Shown: positions 1 to 9,052, counted from the stretch's first letter. The stretch is DNA of 64,000 bases from Psychrobacter fozii (GCF_003217155.1 NZ_QJSU01000002.1:1-64000); one strand, 5' to 3'. Made by a program: numbers and translations. The notes: a model not told the origin generated them from the letters alone.

Positions 1-88
1 ACCTGATCCCTTCCCGAACTCAGAAGTGAAACATCGTTGCGCCAATGGTAGTGTGGATTCGTCCATGTGAGAGTAGGTCATCGTCAGC
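1..88 (+). rRNA. rrf: 5S ribosomal RNA, 3' portion (5' end outside window)
   Basis: The first bases match the conserved middle and 3' part of bacterial 5S rRNA: the CCGAACTCAGAAGTGAAAC block followed by the GAGAGTAGGTCATCGTCA end. The 5' end lies before the window. It is immediately followed by a strong intrinsic terminator, so this is the distal end of an rRNA operon read on the + strand. The exact 3' end (about 85-90) is estimated by eye. Confidence 0.93.
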
Positions 89-102
89 TCTCTATTCAAA
101 GT

Positions 103-136
103 AAAACCCCCTTTCGCTAACGCGAAAGGGGGTTTT
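103..136 (+). terminator. rho-independent terminator of the rRNA operon
   Basis: A long GC-rich hairpin, with arms AACCCCCTTTCG and CGAAAGGGGGTT and a short loop, is followed by a T-rich tract. It lies about 15 bases after the 5S gene and is nearly symmetrical, so it could stop transcription in both directions. Confidence 0.93.
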
Positions 137-190
137 CTTTGCTTGTGAAAAATGCAGTGTAGTATTATCTGTGATATCGGTTTAAAGTAG

Positions 191-598
191 ATGAGTAAAA
201 CAATCAATAAAACCAAACTAGAAAGCAAATTAGGACATAAACCGATGTTAATTATCAAACTGACTGATAGCAGAGAAACTCTAGATGACATTGAGAAAGT
301 ATGTCTATATTTAACAACGCACAAAGAGTTGTTGCCTTTGATAAACACTGAAGAATGTCATGATATTTCTTATATTTTAAAGCCAACATTTAGAGCTGAT
401 CATAACGAGTCTGAAAAGAAAGCTCACTGGGAAAAAGTATTTAATGAGTTTACGCTCGCTGATAATAATGGCGATGAAATGCGTTTTTATAGAGAAAAGC
501 AAACAGACGCTTTATACTTTGGTACTAAGAAAGGGTTCGAGACGCTAGAAAGCATCAATAATGACGAACCTGCCATTAAAAGTAGATTTAACAGCTAA
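191..598 (+). CDS. hypothetical protein, 135 aa
   Basis: I do not recognise this protein. It is a hydrophilic, Lys/Glu-rich product with no signal peptide, membrane segment or obvious catalytic motif. The ATG at 191 has only a weak ribosome binding site (TAAAG close upstream). The gene begins just after the rRNA terminator and opens an AT-rich accessory block, which suggests acquired DNA at the rRNA operon boundary. It could be a real orphan gene or a decayed remnant; coding potential is fair but not decisive. Confidence 0.5.
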   Translation: MSKTINKTKLESKLGHKPMLIIKLTDSRETLDDIEKVCLYLTTHKELLPLINTEECHDISYILKPTFRADHNESEKKAHWEKVFNEFTLADNNGDEMRFYREKQTDALYFGTKKGFETLESINNDEPAIKSRFNS

Positions 599-708
599 AG
601 TGTATGGATTACTCAAAGGTAGGCACTACTGATTGACCAAACGGTTTTAGACAAGGCGTAAAACGATGGTAATGCTTGTCTTTAACTAGGTTTATACCAC
701 ACTGCTTA

Positions 709-816
709 TATAGTCGTTGAACTACTAAACCGCTATGGCGTTCCCCGTCCTTAGATGTACTACTTGTAAAATCTGCAGTCAGCTGCCTTGTCCCATTTTA
801 GAGTTCTTTGACTATA
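709..816. repeat. MITE-like relic with imperfect terminal inverted repeats
   Basis: The ends TATAGTCGTTGAACT (709-723) and, read on the other strand, TATAGTCAAAGAACT (802-816) match at 12 of 15 positions and bound about 108 bp with no ORF. The stretch just before it (about 640-700) shares short words such as ACGAT..TAATG and CTTTAACTAGG / CTTAACTAGG with the centre of the element at 5458-5724. The relic may therefore be part of a larger, related element. The call rests only on this symmetry and word sharing. Confidence 0.35.
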
Positions 817-856
817 GATCTGGTAGGAAAGCGTTAAGTCAATAAAGGAAGGATTT

Positions 857-1159
857 ATGTCGATTTGGTCACTAGTTCTAATATCATTTTTGCATATTAC
901 GATTGGTGGGGCTTTTTCACTTGGTTTTCTCTTTTATATTTGTGCAGAAAATAGCCCAGATTTATCTGAATTTGAAAATACTGCTCTGTTTACTTTACTC
1001 ATTGCATATTCAGCCTCTCTTTTGGTGAGCATGGGATTGGCTATTTATTTTTATGTGGCACTTGATAGCGAGTCGTACTACTTATGCTTTTCATTATCTT
1101 GGGGTTTGCTCATACTGCTGTTAGGTTATTGGACCTATATTTCAGCGAGAGTTAGCTAA
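857..1159 (+). CDS. small three-helix membrane protein, 100 aa, unknown function
   Basis: The product is almost wholly hydrophobic, with three predicted membrane segments at about residues 5-27, 43-66 and 75-97 and a short acidic loop (SPDLSEFE) after the first. A strong Shine-Dalgarno sequence (AAGGAAGGA) stands directly before the ATG, which supports expression. I recognise no family. It sits between a MITE-like relic and the HEPN-type gene at 1227, in the same AT-rich accessory block. A role as a membrane partner of its neighbours is possible but is only inference. Confidence 0.65.
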   Translation: MSIWSLVLISFLHITIGGAFSLGFLFYICAENSPDLSEFENTALFTLLIAYSASLLVSMGLAIYFYVALDSESYYLCFSLSWGLLILLLGYWTYISARVS

Positions 1160-1226
1160 TAGCTTATTTGAGACTATTTGGTAATTAGGAATTTTTTTAC
1201 TATAGATTAGACTGAGGTAAAGAAAG

Positions 1227-2066
1227 TTGATTAAAGTTAAATTTGCAGGTATTCAATATTTAGGCGACAGCGGTATTACGCAAACATGTAAAGAGGCAGT
1301 TATACAGCTCATACATAGTGGTAAAAACATACAAGACGTAAAGATACTTACCTTTGAAGAAACCCATTCAAAAGCCCATGCATTGTTGTTAACCGTTGAA
1401 TATGACATTCAAATAGTAATTAAAGGTGGTTTTGCTTCTGGTTACAATGGAGAGGCACCAAAAGGATATGCATATGTCTTAAATTTATTGCGCAACTACA
1501 CAGATAGTATTAATGAATACATAGTCTCAAAATCAACTTTTGAGCGTGTATCTAATTCAAGCCTAACAGTAAAAGATTTAGAGTATATCAATAGTATAAA
1601 ACCAGTGCGTCCTTCTAGGTGGTATGATTCCGCTTATCTATATAAGGAATGTGAGCGCAGTATTTTTAGTGAGTTTCCGCTTACTATTCCTATGGCACTG
1701 CTTGACCCACGCCTGATCCAGCTAGCACTGGATTTTGATAAGAATCCAGATAATGCAATCATGAGTGCATATCGAAAGATTGAATCTATAGTCAGAGAGC
1801 GAACTGGCTTAGATCATGAAAGTAGTACTAAGCTGTTTGCAAAAGCTTTTCAAGGTGATGATTCAATTTTGTATTGGGGAAACCTAGATTCAGGCGAATC
1901 TAAAGGAAGGGCATCCTTGTTTGCTAGTGTATTTATGGCTTATCGCAACAATCGAGCACATCAAGAACCTCGCCATAATTTGAGCGATGATATTCGAGAA
2001 TTTATGTTAATCAATCAGCTATTTATTTTAGAAAGTGAGGCAGTTGTGAGGTACGCGCAAGAGTAA
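1227..2066 (+). CDS. TIGR02391/Ymh-like protein with C-terminal HEPN-type R-x4-H motif
   Basis: The 279-aa product has a TTG start at 1227 with GAGG nine bases upstream. The C-terminal third (about 160-279) has the layout I associate with the TIGR02391 (Hypoth_Ymh) family: YRKIESIVRERTGL, then LFA.AF, and finally RNNRAH (R240 to H245). The last fits the R-x4-H signature of HEPN ribonucleases. The N-terminal 120 residues are unrelated and may be a sensor domain. Ymh-like proteins are often found in phage or defence islands, which fits this AT-rich block. RNase activity is inferred only. The gene is followed 136 bp later by a second HEPN-type gene on the same strand. Confidence 0.7.
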   Translation: MIKVKFAGIQYLGDSGITQTCKEAVIQLIHSGKNIQDVKILTFEETHSKAHALLLTVEYDIQIVIKGGFASGYNGEAPKGYAYVLNLLRNYTDSINEYIVSKSTFERVSNSSLTVKDLEYINSIKPVRPSRWYDSAYLYKECERSIFSEFPLTIPMALLDPRLIQLALDFDKNPDNAIMSAYRKIESIVRERTGLDHESSTKLFAKAFQGDDSILYWGNLDSGESKGRASLFASVFMAYRNNRAHQEPRHNLSDDIREFMLINQLFILESEAVVRYAQE

Positions 2067-2202
2067 TAAAATTCCCAAGTGAACTTATCTAACAGATGCA
2101 AAAATTTTAGATTAGGTCTGATGGTTTATGGATATCAAACTCAGTAATAATATTGATGTGTTTACTATTTAAAATTTGTATTTTTATCTTAAGGTTACGA
2201 AA

Positions 2203-3660
2203 ATGGAATTAGAACACAGTATCTTTAAAAGAATAGAAAATAAAAGGGAGGAGTTTGGCTTACTCTTGAATGCTGCGATAAAGGATGGTCTATCCAAAAT
2301 TTCCGATAGAGTGTCTTCAAAAAAATATATCAGTGGATACTATAATTGGCCTTCAATTTCGTTTAGAGAAAATGGTTTGCCTAATCTTTCATCATCAAAT
2401 TTTCAAGAAATTAAAGAGTATAGAGGTTGTTTTGGATCTAAAGAGGGAGACATTATTGCATCAGATATAAATTCTTTTACTGATTTTCTAAAATTTATAA
2501 AGTCTAATGAAGAGCTTGAAAGCCGATTTATAATGCAAGAGTGGAAGAAGATAGAGGGTAAGGCTTTTGTAAATTTTATAGATGTATTGATTTATAATAT
2601 TATAACAAATGGTATTGAGCGTTATATACATGTTTACGATAGTTTTGAGTACAATGAAAATAAAGTCAAAGATATTATTGACGAAATACAAAATTTTGTA
2701 TTTCTAGGTACATTGCCAGTTGATATAGTAATCCCGATTCTTTTTGTCAATTTTGAATTTGAATCATATGTTTTGTCTGAAGCGATTGAGGTTAGACGGT
2801 TGGTAGACAAAGAACACCTAGCTAGATGTAATATAATATCAAATAACGTCAGTGTTCATAAGTCCGTACTTTCTTCGGCAACACATGCATTGGTCTTAAA
2901 GGGATGGGAAGTAAAGAATAGCGATTATGATATGGATTTCAATACTTTGAACGATATACGAGCATACCCAACTGATCGTATTGATAAGTTCTTTGCTTCA
3001 ATACGGCTAGTTGAAAACGTAAGCACAGGATACGCTCAGATATTTTCTCTAGCTAAATCTTGGATTGGACATTGTAAAGCAGACTTACCTTATGCTGTTG
3101 GTGCTACTACGCGTTCTTACCCATCAAATTTCGAAGACTACTATTGGAATATTGACACCGTTCCGGTAGTTACAAATATCAAAATGGATGAAATTAGTAA
3201 AATATATAGCTTATTAATTGATTCGGAAAAAAACTCAATAGATTTGTCAGTCAAGAGGTTAAATCAATGTCTCGTCCGAGATAGTGAAGAAGATGCTGTG
3301 CTTGATGCAACTATTGCACTGGAAGCATTGCTTGCGGATGACGGAAATCAAGAAATGACTCATAAGTTAGCGATGAGAATAGGAGCTTTGGTAAATTTAG
3401 ATGATTGCTTTAAAAAATCTCCAGAGCAAGCTTTTAAAGATGTAAAAAGTATTTACGCTTACCGTTCAGCGATTGTACATGGAAGCAAAAAACTAGATAA
3501 AAAGCGAGTTATTAAGCTTGAGGGCGATAAAGAAACTACAACTCATATCCTTGCCGTAGAGTATCTCAAATTTGTACTTAAAGTCCTACTTGAAAATCCT
3601 AAATATCAAGATTCGAAATTAATTGATTCAGAGCTCTTGCTTGGTGGAAAAAACGTCTAA
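2203..3660 (+). CDS. ApeA-like HEPN-domain protein, 485 aa
   Basis: I chose the ATG at 2203, which has AAGG eight bases upstream, over an in-frame TTG at 2176. The last ~120 residues resemble the Apea-like HEPN domain: an AIALEALL helix, a region rich in RIGALV-type helices, and the terminal YRSAIVHG, which is an exact R-x4-H motif (R421, H426). The first ~360 residues are a long acidic, aromatic-rich region I cannot assign; in ApeA-type anti-phage proteins the N-terminal part acts as the sensor. Base composition is strongly AT-rich. A role in RNA-cleaving abortive infection is inference. No MNT-type antitoxin gene lies next to it. Confidence 0.7.
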   Translation: MELEHSIFKRIENKREEFGLLLNAAIKDGLSKISDRVSSKKYISGYYNWPSISFRENGLPNLSSSNFQEIKEYRGCFGSKEGDIIASDINSFTDFLKFIKSNEELESRFIMQEWKKIEGKAFVNFIDVLIYNIITNGIERYIHVYDSFEYNENKVKDIIDEIQNFVFLGTLPVDIVIPILFVNFEFESYVLSEAIEVRRLVDKEHLARCNIISNNVSVHKSVLSSATHALVLKGWEVKNSDYDMDFNTLNDIRAYPTDRIDKFFASIRLVENVSTGYAQIFSLAKSWIGHCKADLPYAVGATTRSYPSNFEDYYWNIDTVPVVTNIKMDEISKIYSLLIDSEKNSIDLSVKRLNQCLVRDSEEDAVLDATIALEALLADDGNQEMTHKLAMRIGALVNLDDCFKKSPEQAFKDVKSIYAYRSAIVHGSKKLDKKRVIKLEGDKETTTHILAVEYLKFVLKVLLENPKYQDSKLIDSELLLGGKNV

Positions 3661-3757
3661 GTAACTGTGAATTCTATGCCTTAGCTTTGTTTCTATTGAT
3701 ACTTTCTAATTGATTAATGCATTTAAACACACAATAATAACCACTAAAGAGAAACCC

Positions 3758-4171
3758 ATGATAACCTCAAAAGTAACCTATCAAGGCAATTTACGTACAC
3801 AAGCCATCCATCTACAGTCAAACAATCAAATCATTACTGATGCGCCGACAGACAATCATGGCAAGGGCGAAGCGTTTTCTCCCACTGATTTGCTAGCCAC
3901 CAGTCTGGGCAGTTGTATCTTAACGATTATCGGTATCAAAGCCGAAGCGATGGATATCGATATCTCAGGTACGACCGCCGAAATCACCAAAGTCATGGCT
4001 GCCAAACCAAGGCGTGTGAGTGAAATACACATTATCGTTAATTTTCCGCGTGCATTAGATGAGAGCACCTTAAAACGATTTTATAAAACCGCATTAACGT
4101 GTCCAGTAGGCAATAGCTTGGATCCTGCTATTACTCAAAACTTAGTATTTCATAATGGCACAGAAGCCTAA
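3758..4171 (+). CDS. OsmC family peroxiredoxin-like protein
   Basis: This 137-aa protein has the OsmC/Ohr fold signature. The two conserved cysteines lie in LGSCILTI and ALTCPVGNSL, and an FSPTDLLATSLG helix precedes the first. Members reduce organic hydroperoxides through these cysteines in the cytoplasm; this subgroup (OsmC-like, not Ohr proper) has less certain substrates. I chose the ATG at 3758, which has AAAGAGA upstream and matches where family members begin, over a TTG 48 bases earlier. The next gene starts one base after its stop, so the two are probably co-translated. Confidence 0.85.
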   Translation: MITSKVTYQGNLRTQAIHLQSNNQIITDAPTDNHGKGEAFSPTDLLATSLGSCILTIIGIKAEAMDIDISGTTAEITKVMAAKPRRVSEIHIIVNFPRALDESTLKRFYKTALTCPVGNSLDPAITQNLVFHNGTEA

Positions 4172-4172
4172 C

Positions 4173-4637
4173 ATGGCTAATAAGACTTTACTGATTGTGG
4201 CTCATGCGCCATCACCCAATACTCAGAAATTGGCGCAGGCGGCCTATGACGGTGCCAATCATCCTGATATAGATATCACTGTCGTTCTGAAATCACCGCA
4301 GGACACGCAGCCAGAAGATGTATTGACTGCTGATGCGTTATTATTAGGCACGACTGAGAATTTGTCGTATATGGCAGGGCTGACCAAGGACTTTTTTGAT
4401 CGTTGTTATTATCCTGTGCTAGAAGAAAAGCAGGGTATGCCATTTGCGGTATATATTCGAGCTGGGCATGATGGGACAGGTACTAAGCTTGCTATCAGAA
4501 CCATTACCACAGGACTGCGTTGGTCATGGGTGCAAGAGGTGCTGATACTACAAGGCGATTGGCAAGAGGGCTTTGCTGAGCAAGTAGAAGAGTTGGCGAT
4601 GACGCTAGCTGCTGGGGTCGAGGCAGGTATTTATTAA
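4173..4637 (+). CDS. flavodoxin-like NAD(P)H-dependent reductase family protein
   Basis: The 154-aa product opens with a flavodoxin-type beta strand and phosphate loop (LLIVAHAPSPNTQKLA). It has the later TADALLLGTTEN strand typical of FMN-binding flavodoxin/NQO-like folds, then SYMAGLTKDFFDR. It probably binds FMN and takes part in cytoplasmic redox chemistry; the substrate is unknown. The ATG at 4173 is one base after the OsmC stop. An alternative ATG at 4155 would overlap that gene by 17 bases. The coupling to an OsmC gene fits a shared role in oxidative stress. Confidence 0.75.
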   Translation: MANKTLLIVAHAPSPNTQKLAQAAYDGANHPDIDITVVLKSPQDTQPEDVLTADALLLGTTENLSYMAGLTKDFFDRCYYPVLEEKQGMPFAVYIRAGHDGTGTKLAIRTITTGLRWSWVQEVLILQGDWQEGFAEQVEELAMTLAAGVEAGIY

Positions 4638-4716
4638 TAGTGAGTGGTTTGGCAATGCCTGTGAATATATTGCAACTACTGCCAAAAGCACCATAGACAG
4701 TTTGGAGAGAGCCGTA

Positions 4717-5364
4717 ATGCACCATGATGATGTGAATAGTAAAGTGGATATTTCTGCACTGCCATTTTCCCAAGCGTGTGAGAATAATAAACAGCCTATT
4801 TTAGAAGTACTACAAACAGAGTTACAAGACTTTAATCATGTATTAGAGATTGGTTCTGGAACTGGTCAGCATAGTGTTTATTTTGCGCCTCATTTATCAC
4901 ATTTAAAATGGCAAACCAGTGATGTCACTAGTAATCATCGTCACATAATCGCTTGGCATGATGCTTATCCTGCGCCAAATCTATATCCCCCTTTGGCTTT
5001 TGATTTAACCATTAACTTAAGACCTATTAACGGCCAATTAAATACACCTTATGATGCGATATTTACGGCCAATACCTTACATATTATTGGTTGGAGTTTG
5101 GTCAAAAAGTTATTTGCATTGGCAGGCGATACCTTACAAACGGATAATAAGCTGATTGTATATGGCCCTTTCAATGAGCATGGTGACTATACCAGTGAAG
5201 GCAACCAGCGATTTGATGCGATGTTGAGAGCAGGCAATCCTGACAGCGGGATTCGTCATAAAGAAGATGTTGTCAGTTTAGCCAGTGAACATCATCTGCA
5301 ACTTGTCACTACTTATGCGATGCCTGCCAATAATCAATTATTGGTATTTCAAAAAGCTAAATAG
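4717..5364 (+). CDS. DUF938 family SAM-dependent methyltransferase
   Basis: The 215-aa protein carries the class I methyltransferase glycine loop VLEIGSGTGQH (motif I). Further DUF938 features are the FSQACENNKQPILEVL N-terminus, AIFTANTLHII and the YGPFNEHGDYTSEGN block. The substrate of the family is not established. The ATG at 4717 has GGAGAG seven bases upstream and is preferred to the TTG at 4702. It follows the flavodoxin-like gene after about 80 bp and is followed by a weak terminator. Confidence 0.85.
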   Translation: MHHDDVNSKVDISALPFSQACENNKQPILEVLQTELQDFNHVLEIGSGTGQHSVYFAPHLSHLKWQTSDVTSNHRHIIAWHDAYPAPNLYPPLAFDLTINLRPINGQLNTPYDAIFTANTLHIIGWSLVKKLFALAGDTLQTDNKLIVYGPFNEHGDYTSEGNQRFDAMLRAGNPDSGIRHKEDVVSLASEHHLQLVTTYAMPANNQLLVFQKAK

Positions 5365-5392
5365 TTAAAGTTTTAGCAAAAACTTTATAATA

Positions 5393-5443
5393 AAAAAGAC
5401 ATTTCAATAGATCGTTTTTAGATCCTGATTAAGGTGTCTTTTT
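5393..5443 (+). terminator. probable intrinsic terminator after the DUF938 gene
   Basis: AAAAAGACA (5393-5401) pairs with TGTCTTTTT (5435-5443) around a loop containing a second small palindrome (GATC). The right arm runs into a T-rich stretch. The stem is AT-rich and the loop long, so strength is uncertain. Confidence 0.45.
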
Positions 5444-5457
5444 ATTTGGGTTTGCTT

Positions 5458-5724
5458 AGGGCGTGTTGAACATTCAAATATTAGGGCTGCTGATTGCTAA
5501 AATTGCACCAAACTAGGCGCAAGCCGACGATAATGTCGAGACCTTAACTAGGCTTGTAACGACGTTTGGTGCAATTTTAGCATCAGCCTTTCAGGGCAGT
5601 ACTCTTTTTTGCCAATATATGGCGAAATTGTTTAACCTAGAATGACTAGGCATCAAAAATTTCACTGCATATTGTCTAAAAAATAGTTGCTGCCAGCACC
5701 ACATTTGAATGTTCAACACGCCCT
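5458..5724. mobile_element. MITE (family B) with perfect 22-bp terminal repeats and a nested palindrome
   Basis: Positions 5458-5479 (AGGGCGTGTTGAACATTC...) and 5703-5724 are perfect inverted repeats of 22 bp, 23 bp if the flanking T/A is counted. Inside, TGCTAAAATTGCACCAAAC (5495-5513) is again perfectly inverted at 5564-5582. The element is about 267 bp, has no ORF and is flanked by TA-like bases, as expected for a non-autonomous derivative of a TA-targeting DDE insertion sequence. The parent IS is not identified. A degenerate copy of its right 89 bp lies at 19670-19757, and a copy of its right tip at 18409-18425. Confidence 0.85.
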
Positions 5725-5782
5725 ATATGATTATTGATATTGCTACTTATATTATTGCTAATATGATTTTTATACCGTTAGA

Positions 5783-6574
5783 CTATTTATATTCTTCTGC
5801 TAAAAAATCCAAGTAACGTTTCCAAGAGCGCTCATCGGCACGCTCATTATAGTTTTTGCTACCAAACACACTAAAGGCGTGTGGCGCGCCGCTATAGGTG
5901 ACCATTTCATGCGGTATCTTAGCCGCTTCTAATGTTTTACCCAGTGTCGCAAAGCTTTCAAGAGACACCACCTCATCCGCTGAGCCATGGAACACCAGTA
6001 TCTCGCCTGTGGTCTTATCATAACTCTGACCGGTTGGCACCTCAAAAGCTCCATGGAATGGTACAAACGCTTTTTGCTCAAATCCTGAGCGTGCCAGCTC
6101 TAGCGCAACCGTACCGCCAAAACAATATCCCATAGTCGTGCCTTTTCGCACATCATTGCCTTGCAGTTGTCCTGCCGTTAATGCCCCTGCTAATATCCGA
6201 CGCATTTTATTACGGTCGTCATATAGCTCACCAGTTAAGCGTTTGTTTTCTTCAATAGACGTCGGGCGAATACCTTGTCCAAACATGTCAGCTGCTAAGA
6301 CGTTGTAGCCTTCAGTCGCTAACATGTCAGCGCGTTTGCGTTCGTAGTCGGTTAGACCATCCCAATCATGAATCAGTAGGATAAAAGGCGCATTAGGATT
6401 ATCCGCTTTGGCGTAATAGCCTTCGTAGGCTTTATCGTCCACTGTATAGGTAACGTGTTTGGTCGTGATGGCGGCGGCGGTTTGGCTGATCATTAATGCC
6501 ATCATGCCCATAGAAGTGCCCAGTACCAATGAGCGAAAGGGAGTGAAGGTGGTATCTGATGAATTAAATAACAT
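5783..6574 (-). CDS. exported dienelactone hydrolase family protein
   Basis: This is an alpha/beta hydrolase of the dienelactone hydrolase family (about 263 aa). The nucleophile cysteine lies in GYCFGG, the aspartate in HGSADEVV and the histidine in GAPHAFSV, giving a Cys-Asp-His triad. An N-terminal hydrophobic stretch ending in QTAAA looks like a signal peptide, so the enzyme probably acts in the periplasm. The start at 6574 has GAGG six bases upstream; an ATG four codons earlier (6586) has none. It is transcribed alone, divergently from katE. The natural substrate is unknown. Confidence 0.85.
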   Translation of the reverse strand: MLFNSSDTTFTPFRSLVLGTSMGMMALMISQTAAAITTKHVTYTVDDKAYEGYYAKADNPNAPFILLIHDWDGLTDYERKRADMLATEGYNVLAADMFGQGIRPTSIEENKRLTGELYDDRNKMRRILAGALTAGQLQGNDVRKGTTMGYCFGGTVALELARSGFEQKAFVPFHGAFEVPTGQSYDKTTGEILVFHGSADEVVSLESFATLGKTLEAAKIPHEMVTYSGAPHAFSVFGSKNYNERADERSWKRYLDFLAEEYK

Positions 6575-6871
6575 AAGTAGCCTCATTGTTTTAGAGTAAA
6601 AGAGAAGTAAGCTAACTAAATGGATATTTATTACTGTCAGGAGTAATTACTCTCAACAATACTTTTGGATGATTTATCGTAAAGAATAACTACAATATAG
6701 AAATGGACTATTAATAATAGCATGAGGTACAAAATATAATAAAGACGTTTGTTAGTGTGCAAAATTTAAACAAATATCAACAAGGAGTGCCATGAGTTAA
6801 TCATAAATCTTGGCTAATATTAAATACAGCTCAGCATAGAGCCTACTTTTAACTACTAGCTAGGATGCATA

Positions 6872-8959
6872 ATGAAAAATAATATTGATCATACTGACCC
6901 CGCTAAAGATATGAATACGGAACGTGGCAATGGGGGCGAAACCCATCAGCGTGCTGGTGATGACGCCAAAATTTTGACGACGCAACAAGGCGTTGCCATC
7001 TCTGATAACCAAAACTCTCTAAAATCTGGCAGTCGTGGCCCCACACTGCTAGAGGATTTTGTATTGCGTGAAAAAATTCATCATTTTGATCATGAGCGTA
7101 TTCCTGAGCGTATTGTCCATGCGCGCGGTAGTGCCGCACACGGTTATTTTGAGCTGACAGAATCATTAGAAGAATACACCACAGCGAAAATTTTGACCGA
7201 GACGGGTAAGCAGACACCTTTGTTTACCCGCTTTTCAACTGTGGCTGGTAACAAAGGTTCAAAAGATACGCCACGTGATGTTCGTGGTTTTGCCGTGAAG
7301 ATTTATACCGAAGAAGGCAATTGGGATATCGTTGGTAACAACATGCCAATTTTCTTTATTCAAGATGCGATGAAGTTTCCAGACTTGATTCATGCGGTAA
7401 AACCTGAGCCTGATCGCGGCTTCCCGCAAGCGGCCTCTGCGCACGATACCTTTTGGGATTTCGTCTCATTAAGCCCTGAAACCATGCACAATCTGATTTG
7501 GCTGATGAGTGACCGCGGTTTACCGCGCAGTCTGCGAATGATGGAAGGCTTTGGCATTCATAGCTATCGTCTCATCAATGAAGCAGGCAAGAGCACCTTT
7601 GTACGTTTCCATTGGAAGCCAGTATTGGGTGTGCAGTCAACCACATGGGATGAAGCAGTAAAAATATCAGGTGCTGATCCTGATTATCATCGTCGTGATT
7701 TGTTTGAATCAATTAACAATGGCGACTATCCTGAATGGGAGTTTGGCGTTCAGTTATTTACCGAAGAAGAAGCCAATGAGTTTCCATTTGACCATTTAGA
7801 TGCGACCAAACTGATTCCAGAAGAAATGGTGCCAGTGAAGGTAGTTGGTAAAATGGTGCTCAATCGTTATCCGGATAATTTCTTTGCGGAAACGGAGCAA
7901 GTCGCATTCTGTCCATCGCATCTACCACCGGGTATCGACTTCAGTAACGATCCATTATTGCAAGGTCGTCTATTCAGCTATCTAGACACGCAGCTGTCTC
8001 GTTTGGGTTCGCCTAACTTTGCGCAGATTCCAATCAATGCGCCTAAATGTCCGTTTGCGAATAATCAGCAAGATGGCCATATGCAAATGCAAGTGCCTAA
8101 AACTCGTACGCTTTATGAGCCACAGAGCTTAGATCCAACGAGACCTCGTGAAAGCGCCAAACGTGGTTTTGAATCATTCCATGAGCAGTTGGATGATGGG
8201 GTAAAAGGTCGAGTACGTGCAGAGAGCTTCGCAGATCACTATAGTCAACCACGTATGTTCTATCGCAGTCAGACGCCGACTGAGCAAGCACATATTGCAA
8301 CAGCCTATGCCTTTGAGCTGGGTAAAGTGGATACCGCACATGTACGTGCCCGTACACTCAGTCATCTGATTCATATCGATGAAGATTTGGCCAATCGTGT
8401 GGCAACCGCGCTCGGTATGGAATTGCCAGAGCCTGCGGATGCCGCTGCACCTGTCCAAGATATGGCAACGTCTAACGCCGTACAAACCATCGGTCTGACA
8501 CCTGACAGCCTAAAAGGTCGTATGATCGGTATATTGGTCGCAGAAGGCTCTAACAGTAGCGAAATCAAGAAGTTTGAAGCAGCAGCGATGGAGCAGGGTG
8601 CTAGCGTAAAAATCGTTGCGCCCAATAAAGAAGTGGTACTGGATGATGGTACTCGTATACAAGCCGATGAGCGTCTCGCTGGTGGCCCGTCAGTGATGTT
8701 CGATGCGGTAGTGAGTATCATCATGCCTGAACAGGCTAAGAAGCTCGCAAAAGACAGCTCAGCACTAGACTGGTTCAATGATGCGTATAATCATTGCAAA
8801 GCGATTGCTTATTGCGGTGCGACGGATGAATTTATCTTGAGTAAACTCCCCGTTGAAAAAGACAGTTTTGTCACGCCACTGGCTGAACTAGAGAGCTTCA
8901 TTGAAAATGCAAAGTCTCGTCTGTGGGAGCGTGAGCCAAAGGTTCGTGATCTTGCTTAA
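6872..8959 (+). CDS. katE: monofunctional catalase HPII, large-subunit (clade 2) type
   Basis: The 695-aa haem catalase breaks down hydrogen peroxide to water and oxygen in the cytoplasm. The distal catalytic His83 (in [14 protein letters not shown]) and Asn156 (in VGNNMPIFF) are present, and the proximal haem ligand Tyr370 lies in [14 protein letters not shown]. Spacing between them equals that in E. coli HPII (His128, Asn201, Tyr415). After about residue 500 comes the flavodoxin/DJ-1-like C-terminal domain that marks large-subunit catalases. The gene is monocistronic, with about 300 bp of upstream DNA and its own terminator. Confidence 0.97.
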   Translation: MKNNIDHTDPAKDMNTERGNGGETHQRAGDDAKILTTQQGVAISDNQNSLKSGSRGPTLLEDFVLREKIHHFDHERIPERIVHARGSAAHGYFELTESLEEYTTAKILTETGKQTPLFTRFSTVAGNKGSKDTPRDVRGFAVKIYTEEGNWDIVGNNMPIFFIQDAMKFPDLIHAVKPEPDRGFPQAASAHDTFWDFVSLSPETMHNLIWLMSDRGLPRSLRMMEGFGIHSYRLINEAGKSTFVRFHWKPVLGVQSTTWDEAVKISGADPDYHRRDLFESINNGDYPEWEFGVQLFTEEEANEFPFDHLDATKLIPEEMVPVKVVGKMVLNRYPDNFFAETEQVAFCPSHLPPGIDFSNDPLLQGRLFSYLDTQLSRLGSPNFAQIPINAPKCPFANNQQDGHMQMQVPKTRTLYEPQSLDPTRPRESAKRGFESFHEQLDDGVKGRVRAESFADHYSQPRMFYRSQTPTEQAHIATAYAFELGKVDTAHVRARTLSHLIHIDEDLANRVATALGMELPEPADAAAPVQDMATSNAVQTIGLTPDSLKGRMIGILVAEGSNSSEIKKFEAAAMEQGASVKIVAPNKEVVLDDGTRIQADERLAGGPSVMFDAVVSIIMPEQAKKLAKDSSALDWFNDAYNHCKAIAYCGATDEFILSKLPVEKDSFVTPLAELESFIENAKSRLWEREPKVRDLA

Positions 8960-8984
8960 TATGACGTTTTATTACCATAATCAG

Positions 8985-9014
8985 AACCAGCCATAGCAAT
9001 ATGGCTGGTTTTTT
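8985..9014 (+). terminator. rho-independent terminator of katE
   Basis: AACCAGCCAT pairs perfectly with ATGGCTGGTT around a six-base loop and is followed by TTTTT. It lies 25 bp after the katE stop. Confidence 0.92.
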
Positions 9015-9052
9015 AGTTTGGGTAAGAGGTTACATCCAAACTACCTTATCCT

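Noticed and set aside
4155-4172. Upstream ATG at 4155 for the flavodoxin-like gene
   Set aside because: It would overlap the OsmC gene by 17 bases and adds six residues not needed for the fold; the ATG one base after the OsmC stop is more natural, though not proven.
8371-8778. 135-codon open frame antisense to katE
   Set aside because: It lies wholly inside the well supported catalase gene, has no ribosome binding site and a composition expected of a shadow frame.
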